From: Phytophthora sp. 'mugwort'
Lineage: Eukaryota > Oomycota > Peronosporomycetes > Peronosporales > Peronosporaceae
Length of the DNA stretch: 64,000 nucleotides
Direction of reading: 5' to 3'
Assembly: GCA_033558025.1 (NCBI GenBank)
Contig: JAUCEF010000005.1
Coordinates: 1,488,001 to 1,552,000 of the forward strand
Made by a program: the position numbers and the translations under genes. The notes beneath the pieces were generated by a model. The model was not told the origin of the DNA and searched no databases. It saw only the letters and a program-made list of their open reading frames with translations. Each line of letters begins with the position of its first letter. Position 1 is the first letter of the stretch. Shown here one piece after another: positions 1 through 11,700 of this stretch.

Positions 1-445
1 TCAAGGACTTCAGCAAGATCTGCAACGATGGCAAGCCCTTCTCGGATGAGGAGATTAAGGAGATTCAGACGTACTTCCAGTGCGACGAGAACAAGGGTCT
101 GACACTCAAGGGCTTCAAGGATATGTACCACACGCAATCGAGCGCGGAGCCTATGGAGACCTGGCGGGACATGAAGAAGCTGGGGTAAGTTTGCTTGATT
201 TACCACCATTCCTTTACTACTGTGCAACCTTGATGCTGACTTAATCTCTCTCTTGTATTTGTCGTGGCAGCTACGACAAGGAGCTGATCGAGAAGCGCGA
301 TGCGGCCCTGCGCTGCCGCGTGTGCAAGGCGCCATCCACGCTCGTGTGCTCGCGCTGCAAGGCGGTGCGATACTGCGGAGCTGAGTGCCAGAAGCAGGAC
401 TGGAAGGCTTCCCACAAGCAGAAGTGCAAGTCGTCCGCGGTCTAA
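1..445 (+). CDS. MYND-type zinc finger protein, 3' end only
   Basis: This is the 3' end of a gene that begins before the window. Two exons are visible, 1-184 and 271-445, with a canonical GTAAGT...CAG intron between them (185-270). The last about 45 residues form a MYND finger: CRVC, then CSRC, then the CGAECQ...W...HK..C pattern, ending at a TAA at 443-445. Upstream of it is a helical stretch with a degenerate EF-hand-like loop (DENKGLTLKGF; the twelfth position is Lys, not Glu). MYND fingers bind proline-rich partner peptides, so the protein is probably an adaptor or regulator. The rest of the protein is outside the window and no catalytic domain is visible, so no function is assigned. Confidence 0.8.
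185..270 (+). other. intron in MYND-finger gene
   Basis: An 86-nt intron with donor GTAAGT and acceptor GGCAG. Splicing turns CTG GG|C TAC into an uninterrupted frame, whereas reading through gives an immediate TAA. It is a good example of the intron style used across the window. Confidence 0.85.
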
Positions 446-896
446 AGGGTGCCTGTGTCCGAAGCGCATTCAAGCTGACGACGGCGACACACGGCGAAGT
501 TCATCCCAACTGACGTCATGCAGCCAGGCACAAGAGAGAAAACAGAGAGGAGGAGAGGAGAAAGACAGAAAAGAAGGTGGCGGCAGCAGTATGCAGCGCA
601 GGACTCGAAGGAGAGAGACTCGCTCGCCTGCTGGGCGCTTCGTTAGGATAGATGCCGTTCGCAGGTTTGTGTATGATCGAGAAAAAACAAAGAAAACCGA
701 TTCATCAAAGAGCGAAATACAAGTGTGAAGCTAGCTCTTGTCGTGGTGCCATGCGTACGGTCTTGGTGATTGTGACGTTGCTTGGGGTGCAAGTTGCAGT
801 TCGAATTTTGGGTAGACCACACGATGAAGTCAGAAAGAGATGCGACAGCAAAGTTGACTTTTAGTCAATCTAAGACAAGTTTTCCTTGAACCACCC
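446..896. other. intergenic: MYND gene 3' region and phosphatase promoter
   Basis: About 450 bp that hold the 3' untranslated region of the MYND gene and the upstream region of the phosphatase gene. Several open frames pass through but they have low-complexity Arg/Glu-rich translations and no recognisable domain. I see no convincing gene or repeat. Confidence 0.5.
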
Positions 897-2676
897 ATGC
901 ATCTCCGCGCTCGTCTCGCTGCGATTGTCGCCGCAGTGGGCTCCTTCGCGACCGTGTCGGCGTCGTCTCAATTCCACTTGAGTCTTGTGCAGGACAATGG
1001 CCAGGTGCACTACATGCTGGACTGGGTAACGGCTGCGACGGTAAACTCGTCCCGGCTTACGTATGGCACGTCTGCAGACGATCTCAGCTCAAAAGTCAAA
1101 GGCAAAAGTGCAGGTCTAGTAACAGAGGCGGCAGGTGAGACCGTGACGTGCTGGTCGGCGCTGCTGGCCGATCTGGAACCAGGCTCCACGATCTTCTACG
1201 CGCTCGAGTCAGACACCACGCAACAGACCAACACTAACTCGCTGGGCTTCGATGCGCTGTCGAAGTCCGACAGTTCCGGGGCAAGCGAGGCCATGAGCTT
1301 CACAGTTCCGGATAAAGAGATCACTTGGGCAGTTTTTGGTGATATGGGGGCACCAATGCAGGGACACGCAGCTGCCGTCTCTCTACCAGCCTTGAAGAGC
1401 GCGCTCTCGGTTGATGGAGCGTACAGCGGCGTGCTGAACATCGGAGACTTGTCCTACGAGCTCACAGGATCGAACGGACAGAACTACATGGACGAGCTCG
1501 AGTCTCTCACGTCGCGGGTGCCCATGATGACGACCGTCGGCAATGTACGCGCTTGACCCCCTGCTTTATTTGTTGTTTTAATGAAGGGCTGACCCTACTC
1601 GTGTTTGATCTCGTAGCATGAGTACCAGTACGCTCTGTCGCCCGCGCTTTCCGTGCAGAACTACTACCGCCGGTTCCAAGGAACTACGCTGGGAGCCGGT
1701 GCTGCTAGTGGCTCATCGTCCAACGAGTTTTACAGCTTTTCATCAGGTCTCATTCATTTCGTATTCATCAACACGGAAGTATACGGCGACGAGGCGTATG
1801 CATCGCTGCAGGATGACGGCACGTGGAAGGTGGATGAAGCAGCACGAACGGCGGCAGGAATAGCCCAGTCAAAGTGGCTCGAGTATGATCTGAGTCGCGT
1901 GAAGCGCTCGGAGACGCCCTACGTAGTGATCTGTGGCCATCGTCCACCATTCAAGACGCCGAAAGGACTCGACGAGGCAGGAAATCAATTCGCGAAGGAG
2001 ATTGTCCCGCTCATGAGCAAGTACCAAGTGGATTTGTACCTTGCGGGCCATGAGCACACCTACTTGATGTTTGAAGCCTCGACTTTTAATGGCTACAATA
2101 TCCCTCCGATCATCATCAGCGGCAGCCCAGGCAACAACGAGTACATTCGTGAAGAAGCTGAGCTGAACATCCAAGGATTTGCGTGGAAGACTTTGATCCC
2201 CAAGTACGGCTATGGCTACCTGACAGCAACAAAAGATGCGTTGGAATGGCAGTGGGGCTCGGCAGCCTCCGATGCAACGCGTGAACCTTCTAGCGCAATG
2301 TGGAAGAAAGAAGACGAAGTTAGCTTTTCCAGGCAGACCATCTCGGTTACGTATACTGCCGCAGGCGCTGCTGTGAGCGAGCCAATTGACGTAGCTCGTG
2401 AATGGATGAGCGCCACCTCGGGTAAGTTTAATTCTGCTACACCTCAAGCTATTTGCCTTATTCACTTATGTGTCGTGCTCCTTATGGATGCTTCCGTTGT
2501 GACAATTTACAGGAAGCGGGGCTGGCACTGGTAGCGTCAGTAGCTCAACAGGAAGTACTGCAACAGACATGGCAGGCTCTGCAGCGGCCTCAAGCTCGTC
2601 TGCAACGACCACTGCCCCACTCAACTTACAGCATGTCTACAGTATCGTCGGTTTAGTTGTGGTCATGTCCTTCTAG
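897..2676 (+). CDS. secreted purple acid phosphatase-like metallophosphoesterase
   Basis: Three exons, 897-1544, 1617-2421 and 2513-2676, encode 538 residues. The start is the first ATG, followed by a classic signal peptide (hydrophobic core about residues 5-22, Ala-Ser-Ser cleavage region). An N-terminal fibronectin-like region (about 25-135) precedes the metallophosphatase core. All binuclear-metal motifs are present: GDMG (148-151), GDLSY (183-187), GNHE (215-218, formed across the first splice junction), CGHRPP and AGHEHTY. The family hydrolyses phosphate esters at low pH with a Fe-Me centre. The C-terminus is Ser/Thr/Gly-rich and ends in a short hydrophobic run (VYSIVGLVVVMSF), which suggests a membrane or GPI anchor on the cell surface. 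Role inferred: phosphate scavenging outside the cell. Confidence 0.9.
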
Positions 2677-2773
2677 TTGCTGACGAAAGCTCGTGCAGTG
2701 GAGTTTAACGCGGATATGTTTTGAGTAATTGTCAGTGTATTCAATGAGCAACAACATACTTCCAGGACAAAGC

Positions 2774-5700
2774 TTAAACATTCTGGGTTTCAGTCCAGCA
2801 GGGCTGCTTGTCCGACAGAATGTAGAGCAAGTCATCGCCCGTGATAACTTCAAATGGTTGAGGGTTCACATATACGTAGCCGAATGGTACACTGCGATCC
2901 TTCTCGGGTACTTGGATTCGTGCATTGGACCCCGTGTCGTTTGCAGCATTCATATACGGGTGACATCGATAAAGCCCAATCACCAACATGTCATCCGACG
3001 ACAGCAAGTAGTGGAACACGTACTCGAACGAGCGACCCACAAAATCAAGCGGCACCTCGACCGCGAACAGAGAACTACGCTGAAGATCCGACTTGGATTT
3101 GTCGCCTCGCAAGGCAGCCCATGCCTCGCTCGCACGGGACGTGAACATGAACTCGCCCAGGATATTCTTGATGCGGCCATTGAAAAACTGGTTAATCAGC
3201 AGACTGTCGCATAGCGACGTGCTGTACGTTAGTCCAGAAGTGAATGCCGGCGAGAGGAAGAAATTGCGCGAGAACGACTCCGAAGACGAGAACATCGTGA
3301 GCTCATCTTCCCCATCAGCACCAGGAAACCAGCCGTTTGCCAATAGATTTTGCGCCACAAAGTGCACACTGGCACGATTGACTACCTCGGTGATAACTCG
3401 GGGAGCCTTTTTCACCCCGATGAAGCTCGTGATAAATTTGTGAAGCGCGATAGATTCCTACACAATAAATTAACAAAAGTAAAAATCAGTCACAACGTGT
3501 AAGCAATTACTTCAAGTAGATAAAACTTGTCGTACCGCATCCTGAAGGAGTTCAGCGTTGCCTTCCGACGCAGGGTTCGAAGTAGCCAATATCAACACGC
3601 GATAGGCGTCAGACACACCTGCTCGGTCCAAGGTTTTGTGGCGATATGGATCACCAATGATGAAATGAACGTCAGGAAAGTGACTGAAACCATCATAGGC
3701 GTCGTCATCCGGGAGCTTTGCCACCAATATCACCACTGGGTGATACTGCTTCAGCGAGGGAGTACGTAGAGGACCAATAAGGTGCTCCAGATCGTTAGTA
3801 AATGCCGACTCGGAAGTCACACAGATCACAATAGGAGCAACTCCAAATCCAAGTTCGTCCACGTCATTAATAATTGCGTCTTCAGCAGACTTGGAGGCTT
3901 TCTTGGCGGGGAGGTTCTCAACAGGTTCTCCCCCTTCCGTCTCTTTCTCGGGTTTTGAGGTTTCATTGTCTGCCATTTGCCAATGCTCGAAGCGTGCTTG
4001 GTGTCGTTTGAGAGGAGCTCCAGCATCGTAATTATCACTGGAACCAGTTTCACTTCGCACAAGCGACGAAGGGGACGAAACTTGCATTTCTCTCCATGCG
4101 AGTGGCATCGTCACGTTTGGAGACATTTCCGTCAATGCGCTGGCATCGGCTTGAGTCTGAGCAATCACGTACGCCGTCTCACCACCGACACACGTGTATG
4201 TGTCGCCCGGGTTGAGAACCACCTTGCCTCTGGGGCCATCGGCAACAGCAAAGACAATGATACCATTGCAGTGCGAATAAGCGAGCGAAGCCAACTCAGA
4301 AAATGTTCTACCAGCAACTACAGATGCCGGTGGCAGCACGACCACATAAACTTCGTGGCTCGCTCCAAGCAAGTATCTGTCCACCCACGAGCCTTCGCCC
4401 TTATCGATAGCTGCAGATCGGTTGGTTCGCTTGGCATCACTTCCTAGACCTTCGTCATTGTCATCATCAAAACTGGAGGTCGATGTGAGACTATACATGA
4501 AGGTAGAGAAGCCCGGACAAACGCAGTTTTGGCCCAGCAAAGACAGCGTCACCTCCGACATACAGAGCACATTTTGGACGCCCATATCACGAACAAGTTG
4601 GCAGTGAACCGATCGATGAAGCTGCGCGAAAATGTGCGCTTTCGGAGCCTGGCGTCTAGCCGCTAGAACACGCATTAGCGTACGATGGTCACTGATCGAG
4701 AAGTCTTCGCCACCCACACGGTTTGTCAGCATGAAGATGGCATCAGCCGAGTCGCATGCTGCACGCTTTGCATCGTCGATGTCGAGCAGCGATCCCTGGA
4801 TAAACCACACACGTTTAGCGAAAAAAGGATCCAGAAGAAGTGCTTTGAGGGACGTGGCGGGGGACTCTTCACTCAGCACAACCACGTGGACACCGACGAA
4901 ATCGTGATCATTGTGGAAAATCTCGTGGAAGAAGTGGCTGATGCGCGACGCAGTGAGGTCTCCACAGAGAACAACGTGTCGGCTGTTTGACGACGGCTTG
5001 TAACTTGCTTCTTCAAACGGGGAGACGGAGTTACTCAAGTCCATAACATTCGAGATCTGGTACGGGATGACCAGGATGAAAATGCAGACAAGCAAGCCCA
5101 CGAAGATCTTAGATAAAGCGTTCTCTGAAGGCGGTTTGTCGATGGTCACGAACGTCATCACGGAGTTGAAAAACGAGTTGAAGAAGGTCCACTCGCCCAA
5201 ATTCTTGACTGAGAGCGTACCATCCATCGTCTCGGCGATCTGAATGATCCCAGCAGCTCCAAGCAGGATGCACGCAATCTGCAGGTAGCACAAGAAGGCG
5301 AACTGACGAACTGGGTTCAGGTACGCGTGGCAGCGACTCAGTACCGCCTTGCCCGTCATGTAGCACATGGCAAAGCGGAGGGGGTAGACAAAGCGCCACC
5401 ATGACTCACCATACCAGAAAGTACTAAATACAACAAGAGCAGATCGTTAGAAAATGGCAAGAAGAAGAAACAACAGACACATGAGTGACTCAACTGGTAG
5501 CGGATGAAGAAAGAGGCTGGGAGCACAGGCAGAATGTTCACCAGGTAGACGAGTGTCGTCAGCGACAGTAGATATGCGCGGCGTCGATTAGCAGCTAGAT
5601 AGACGCCTCGAAAGACAAAGTCAATCGTAAACAGCGACGCGCAGATCAACTCTACCACCCAGATCGTGTGTGGCAGCTACAGACAATTGCAACAACAAAA

Positions 5701-6162
5701 CTCTCAGTACCCCTCTCACGGCATGGAATAATCAGACTACGTACACTGTTGTAGGGTATATAAGTGTTGGCAATGTACATGCCAGCGAAGACGACCGACA
5801 CCAACGCCATGAAGGAGTCGATGGCGGCGCCGAGGTTCCCATTATCCAGGTGGCTGTTCCACCAAGTAAACACGTTAAAATTCCGCCGTCAGTTTGCTAT
5901 CATCTTCTACCGCTTCTCCATGCAATACACAAACCACCGACCGACTGATGCGCTCGATATCGCGGGCATTGCCAAAGATGTCGAACTGCTTGGCGTCGGA
6001 CGCGGCTTTGGCGCTAGCAACTGCAGACTGGAAGGGGGAAGATGCAGAGCGGGCCTGTCAGTCACAGTGGAGACAGTGATTGACGCTGTATTCGGTATAG
6101 CCGACCTCGGGGACGCTGCCGTAGCGCGACGTGTCGGGTTGGCGCAGCGGCTGGCACTCCAT
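2774..6162 (-). CDS. BK/Slo-like channel with RCK domains and an atypical pore
   Basis: Six exons on the minus strand: 6162-6085, 6027-5942, 5853-5745, 5676-5495, 5423-3536 and 3457-2774, giving about 1008 residues. The first three exons use weak donors (GTCAAT, GTCGGT), so the N-terminus is tentative. The last four exons are well supported. Hydrophobic segments S1-S6 occupy about residues 65-290. Two cytosolic RCK-type Rossmann domains follow, starting near RHVVLCGDL and VAPIVICVT. This is the plan of calcium-activated BK (Slo1) potassium channels, slightly shorter than animal ones. The pore loop reads MTFVTIDKPP where the family has M(S/T)TVGYGD, so the signature filter is absent (residues 243-248, bases 5135-5152). 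Whether it conducts K+ is doubtful. It is convergent with the phosphatase gene, 97 bp apart. Confidence 0.8.
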
Positions 6163-6464
6163 TGTCGGCGAAGTTGCGAATCAGGTCGAAAATGGCAACC
6201 GTTACCCACATTTTTACTATTGTCGCTTGAATGTGTGGGTACGATGACAACCATCCCTTTTACATTCAAGTGACAAAACGTTTGGGCTAAAGGGTAACGG
6301 TACTCACTTACAGAGTAAGTGAAAAAAATGAGTTGTTATTCCGAGGGCAATGTTTGAGTTGATACCCCCCCCAAGGAATGCCAAAGCCACAGGAGATCTC
6401 AATGCGCGTGAAATGGCAATGCCGACTCGTTATTCGTGTCGAAACTCAATGCTGCAGTAGATAG
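6163..6464. other. intergenic upstream of channel gene, left flank of copia insertion
   Basis: About 300 bp that hold the upstream region of the minus-strand channel gene. No coding signal is seen. A poly-C run lies near 6365. The copia element inserted about 300 bp upstream of the presumed channel start codon, so it may have displaced distal promoter sequence. Confidence 0.4.
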
Positions 6465-6852
6465 TGATGGAAGGTATCGATGCAGAAAAAGTTCATCGGG
6501 GACAGAGCGGAGGAGGGGACAGAGAGATCGGAGACTTGCGCGTCGGAAGGTAAATTGGGAAGTGATTGATGTGGGTAAAACCTGAATATCAGCGAATTTC
6601 AGCCTTCTAGCTGCTGCTCTCTCGTATGTAAGCACGACTCCTGACTCGTGAGTCCATGGTGCCCCACTATTGGTTGCCGTGCCGTCGGCAACTTGCATCT
6701 TCAAGATGGCCCAAGATGAAGATGATTCGAGGCGATGCCTTACCTTCAACAACAAATGTCGGTACTGGTCATGCAACTTCGTCACCATTGTGCGCCTTTG
6801 TCACTGCCACGGTGACCAGTTCAGTTCGTCGCTCGTTCTTGAGCACCTAACA
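6465..6852 (-). repeat. 3' LTR of the copia element
   Basis: 388 bp that align along their full length with 10837-11223, with scattered substitutions. The forward strand begins tgatgg and ends cctaaca, i.e. TG...CA on the element strand. The 129-aa frame at 6399-6788 is just LTR sequence and not a gene. Confidence 0.88.
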
Positions 6853-7117
6853 CTCCCACTTGACGAATACCGAGCTTGTCACGGAAGTGCTCAAACTCGA
6901 CCTTTCCACTGGCTTGGTGAAGTGGTCGGCGGCTATTTCACCAGTCGGGCAAAACTGGACCCGAATCTCCCCCAGCGCCACCTTCTCACGAAGCCACCGA
7001 TACTTGGTGTTGGTAGCGAGCGTTGCGTCGCAGGTTTGCTTACAGCTAGGCGTTGTGCTCCTTGATTGTTTTCCATCACAAAATTATCGTCCACGTCGAG
7101 CCCCAGATCCTCCAAAA

Positions 7118-10100
7118 TCATGTTGATCCGATACATTTCTGAAATCCTGCGCTCATAGCGATGTACTTCAATTTATTCGATGATAAAGTCGCCATGGACT
7201 GCTTCATGAACCCCCACACGACAAGACAGGCATCACAGTAGATAACATAGCCCGTCGCGTACTTTGAGTTTCTCTCCAGCGCGAATGCAGCGTCGCAGTA
7301 CACCACAAGACCTTCATTAACACCATTTGTGAACGGCAGTCCGAAGTCGCGTGTACCATTTAGGTAGCGAAACACGCGGTCGATGCCATTTTTCACGCTG
7401 TGCGTTGGACGCTCGAATTCTTGAGCGATGATCCGCACGGCAGTAGGGATGTCCAGTCTGCTAATCACCGATGGGTATAATAGATCTCCAATGACAGGCC
7501 GCGGGCGAAATTCCGTCACGTCCTGCAACTTAACAACTGGTCACGATAGCGATCTTCCATTGGTGTACTCGCAGCTCGTGTACGTTGCAGTCCAAATCGA
7601 TCAAGGATAGATGCTTATATTTTTGCTGGTTGAGACGCACCTCGTCGCCACTCGCCGACCACTGCAATTCCAGACCCAGGAAATAATTGACGTCTGCTCG
7701 TGGTTGACACTGTAGTCCTGCTAACAGCTGCCTTAAGCTCAGTCAGGGCTGTATCTTGCATGGCGAATGCAAGAATGTCAATCACGTACAGAAGTACGAT
7801 CACCAAGTCCTCGTTTCTCCCCTTTCACGAACAGGCATGTATCTGCCGCGCCTTGACGAAACCCGAGACCCACCAGAAAAGAGGTGAAGTTGTCGTACTA
7901 GGCTTTGAAGCCTGCTTCAGTCCATACAGCGCTCGCAATAACTGCCACACGTAGCCATCGCTCGACTTAAATCCTTCGACTGGTCGAGGCAAATTTCTTC
8001 GTCCAAGTTTGAGTTCAGGAAGGCAGTTTTAATGTCGAGTTGCGTGCGTCGCATGCGGCGCTGCACATCAATCACCAAACTGGTCGGACAGGACTGAAGG
8101 TCTCAGTGTAGTCCTCATCAAAGCGCTGGCTGAAACCCTTGGTCGCAACTCTGATCTTGTACTTGCCCAGGGTGCCATTTGCATTCATGTTCGTCTTGAA
8201 TACCCAATTGGACGTGATCGCTGAGCGACCTGGGGGCTGTGGGACCTCCTCAAACGTCTCGTTCTCCAGAAGACTCCAGGCTTCGTCGTACATGGCTTCC
8301 TCCCATTCGTCGCGAGTGTATGCTTGCTGGACTACATCAAGGTTGATTGACTCCACATGAAGTACCCAGTTTTCTGTGCCGCTCGGCGTCAATTTTCCGT
8401 AGATAAATTCGTCACCCACATTTGTATCATCAAACCGTGTTGGAGTCACACTTCTTCGATCACATTACACACCTCTTCCAGGGAAAAATGCAATTCCTCG
8501 AAGTCTAAGCGTCTTGACTGGGTTTTGGGATTCGGCTTGATCTGCGCTAAGTCGGAATTGCCTTCTCACGGCGTGGGTCACCACGCAGCCGAGCTTGCAT
8601 TATCTCTACTCCCACTTGTTCAAGACATGCTGTCAGTGGTGCAGGCGTCGTCGGTTCCGCTTAAAAATCTGCAGGGCCAATAACCTCGTCCTCCTTTTCC
8701 TCTCAAGCCCCAGGCACCGCTCGGTGCTGTCCACGAGTTCCCCAACTGAGCTCTCCAATTGCGTACTGATTGTGACCTCGTCGTCGCTAATCGCGGTCAA
8801 TAATTGGTCCTCGTAAATTACAACCGTGCGGGCTGTGATCGTATCACCAGCCCATGTTTTAGGAATGTGCACCAGCTACATCCCCCGCTACATAAAAGGC
8901 CATTTTGCGTCTTCGCGTCCAGCTTCTTCCTGAGCTCTTTAGACACCAAACTGCACCTTGCAGCCGAGGACGCGAAGATTACTGATGTCAGGCGCCTTAC
9001 CGAGCAAAACCTCCATGGGTGTCTTTCCGTCAAGAACCTTCGTCGGACAGCGATTGAATACATACGCACGACATACAACAGCGTCTGCCTAGTGCATCAA
9101 ATTGGTGGATGAGCTCCAAGCGTCACCGACCTCGTCATTTCAACAATGACGCAATTCCCGCGTTCAACCTTCCCATTCTGTTGAGGGATGTACGGTGTAC
9201 TAAACTCCTGCATGATGCTGTTCTTCTTGCAGTAAGCTGCGGTCTCGCCATCAACGTACTCAACGGCATTTTCGGATTTCAGGAACTCGACACGATGCGC
9301 TGGAGCTTACGCTTCGAGTTTTGCAACGCAGTCTTCGATTTCATCAAGTTGAATGCGCGCTTTCTTGTCGCGTAGAGGGTAAACCATGTCGAGGTGAAAC
9401 AGCTCAATTGCAATGTTCACCAGGTCGTGTAGCCATCCCGCGCTGCCGTTTGCATTGGCCCGACGTAATTAATCGCAAGTAGAAGCTGATTTTGCTTAAG
9501 CTGACGAAACTACTTAGGAGCGAACGGCTTTGGGTCAATTTTCCACTCACACATGTCGGACACGCCTGGTCCATAATTCACCCAAGGAAGTTCAGGTCGG
9601 CAAGCACTTGCTGTACGCTCTGCGTATTCAAATGTCCAAGTCGACGCCACATTTCCACGTGTGGCGCCCCGGCCGTGACGCGCCCTTGGAGGAGATATCC
9701 ATGCCATTGCGAGATGCAGCCGCAACAAAGACGAGATTGCGGGCAAGCCCCTTCACATACAGAACATCTTGCAGTACAAAACTTGATGTCCATCGCGTCG
9801 CCGTGGCGCCTTCCCGACTGCTGTCGCCAGCATTTTCTCCCCCCGAAGCCACGGTTAGCGAGAAGCTACTGCAGCGTGTGCACATCGATCGAATTGTCAA
9901 TGTGGCCAGTCATGTGGCTCGTCGCACCGCTGTCGACAATCCACTCGCTCTTACTATTGGCCGGCGCGCCCTCCGCTGAGAACGCCATGGTTGCCGATTC
10001 CTTCTTCGCGGCTGACGGCACCGGGTCATTGGTATGGGCCCGCGCAAAGTGGCCCATCTTTTGACCATTGAAGCGCTTAACCTTCGACACATCCCGTTTC

Positions 10101-10829
10101 TTGGTCCTGTCCTTGCCGGCTTTCAGCTCAGCATTAAAAGCGGCGCCCGATCTACCGCTACTTCCCGTACAGCTAATCGACAGGCGACCCTTCTGCTGCT
10201 TGCGACGGATAGCCTCTGCCTGGTAGCGTTGCAGCATAGCCACGAGTATCGTATCGAGAACCCCCACGAAGCCGTTCCATGCAGGCCCCAGGCTCTGCAT
10301 GAAGTCCTGTTTATTCTCTACATTAGAGACAACCACGTACTGTTCTTGCAGCTCATCAAGGACACGTCTTGTCGTCTTGATATGCTCAACCATGGAGTCT
10401 TCTCCATCGAGATCGAGTCCCATCTACTCACGCCTGGCCGCTCCGATACTCGCACTACACTTCACATTGTACGTCAGTCGTAGGTATCGAAGCAGCGTCA
10501 GCGGATATTCCATCAAGTACACCTCCGCAGCGAGCTTCTCGCTAATCGCTGCCAAGATAATCGAAGCAGCCATCTTCTGCTTCATCGCTCGGCCGTTGAG
10601 CGGGGTTACCGGCTTCGTAGTCGACGATGCTGTTCCAGCTACGACCGCCGCCGCTGCGGCAGCATCCTTCTCGATCTTCAGCTCAGCTTCGGTCGGCGTG
10701 GGCTCGTTCACAGACCCAAAGCCCCTTAATCTCCAGCGCAAGCTTGACTTGTGCTCCCCATGCCGGAAAGCCAGTTTCATTGAACTGCTTGAGCTTCGTC
10801 GTGAACGCCGTAGTCTTAGTTGCAGACAT
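7118..10829 (-). pseudogene. copia gag-pol polyprotein, frameshifted
   Basis: Reading begins at the ATG at 10829 just inside the 5' LTR with a typical copia gag start (FNETGFPAWGAQVKLALEIKGLW). It then loses frame near 10725 and resumes at VNEPTPTEAELKIEKD. The protease motif WIVDSGATSHM is near 9930-9960. A GAG-pre-integrase region follows around 9600-9800. A reverse-transcriptase block (SNWVFKTNMNANGTLGKYKIRVATKGFSQ and DYTETFSPV) is at 8072-8449. The RNase H end (YLNGTRDFGLPF, YCDAAFA, KYIAMSAGFQ) is at 7118-7528. The several frames and stops show it cannot make an intact polyprotein. The encoded activities would be capsid, aspartic protease, integrase and RT/RNase H of Ty1/copia. Confidence 0.85.
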
Positions 10830-10836
10830 CATAACC

Positions 10837-11223
10837 TGATGGAAAGATCGATGCAGAGGAAGTTCGGCGGGGACAGAGTGGAGGTCAGGAGAGAGAGGTC
10901 GGAGACTTGTGCGTCGAAATGTAATTTGGAAAGTGGTTGATGCGGGTAAAGCCTGAAAATCAACGAACTACAGCCTTCTAGCTGCTGCTCTCCTATATGT
11001 AAGCACGACTCCTGACTCGTACGTCCGTGGCGCCCCACTATTGGTTGCCGTGCCGTCGGCAACTTGCATCTTCAAGATGACCCGAGATGAAGATGATTCG
11101 AGGCGTTGCCTTACCTTCAACAACAAATGTCAGTACTGGTCATGCAACTTCGTCACCATTGTGCGCCTTTGTCACTGCCACGATGACCAGCCCCGTTCGT
11201 GGTTCGTTCTTGAGCGCCTATCA
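10837..11223 (-). repeat. 5' LTR of the copia element
   Basis: 387 bp copy of the 6465-6852 LTR. The element-strand start is TGATAGGCGC, the end is CATCA, and the sequence GGTTATGATG follows. This does not match the common initiator-Met primer site well, so the primer tRNA is unclear. Confidence 0.88.
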
Positions 11224-11700
11224 GACAGGTAGTTGTGATCCTTACACAATGTGGTATCACAGCCACTTTTAAGTGGTTATCACTCCTTGAAAAGAGTGAT
11301 CTCAGCGCTTTTGTGAATACTCACAACGTTGAGGGGATGAAGAGCGGGAAAGGTTGGGCCGGGTCTGCCCACTGAGCTCAGCACGAAGCTGCGCAAACCT
11401 AAAGAAGCTCCGTTGGGTACAGTACCAGCTCGGACATTATTAATTCAATAAGTAAAGATATGAGTGATTCACACACCAATAATACATGCATTCATGCTTT
11501 GAGAACATTAATAAAAGGAGTAATACTTATTGTATTGTTCCTTCGTAGCCTTCCATCCAAATGCGCCTTGGGGTTAAAGTATCCAGTCCCTTGCGCCTGT
11601 TTGCGTTGGCTACTACAGTTGTTGCACCGTAACCGTCCATATTCAAGTGGGTTGTAGAAGAAAGCAGCGAGGTGCGTGTTGGAGACCATCAGAGTTTTTC
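11224..11700 (+). repeat. possible fragment of another LTR
   Basis: Right after the copia element lies TGTGATCC (from about 11234), two small hairpins (11263-11276 and 11279-11300), and about 440 bp later ...GAGACCA followed by TCAGAG. This resembles an LTR end next to a weak match to the usual TATCAGAG primer-binding site. No second LTR was found, so this is only a suggestion of an older LTR element. Confidence 0.3.

Larger units (their letters stand above)
6465..11223 (-). mobile_element. Ty1/copia LTR retrotransposon, complete but mutated
   Basis: A 4.76 kb element on the minus strand. The 3' LTR is 6465-6852 and the 5' LTR 10837-11223; both start TG and end CA on the element strand. The flanks carry a 5-bp target duplication with one mismatch (GATAG at 6460-6464, GACAG at 11224-11228). 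A purine-rich tract (AAGTGGGAG on the minus strand) abuts the 3' LTR, as expected for the polypurine tract. Internal translations run in the copia order gag, protease, integrase, reverse transcriptase, RNase H, in several frames. The LTRs differ by many substitutions and small indels, so this is an old, inactive insertion. Confidence 0.9.

Noticed and set aside
300..728. 142-residue plus-strand frame over the MYND exon
   Set aside because: It runs in another frame through the real MYND exon and into low-complexity Arg/Glu-rich sequence.
1869..2465. 198-residue frame opposite the phosphatase
   Set aside because: The plus strand clearly encodes phosphatase motifs here and no domain is seen in the antisense translation.
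6399..6788. 129-residue minus-strand frame
   Set aside because: It is entirely within and next to the 3' LTR.
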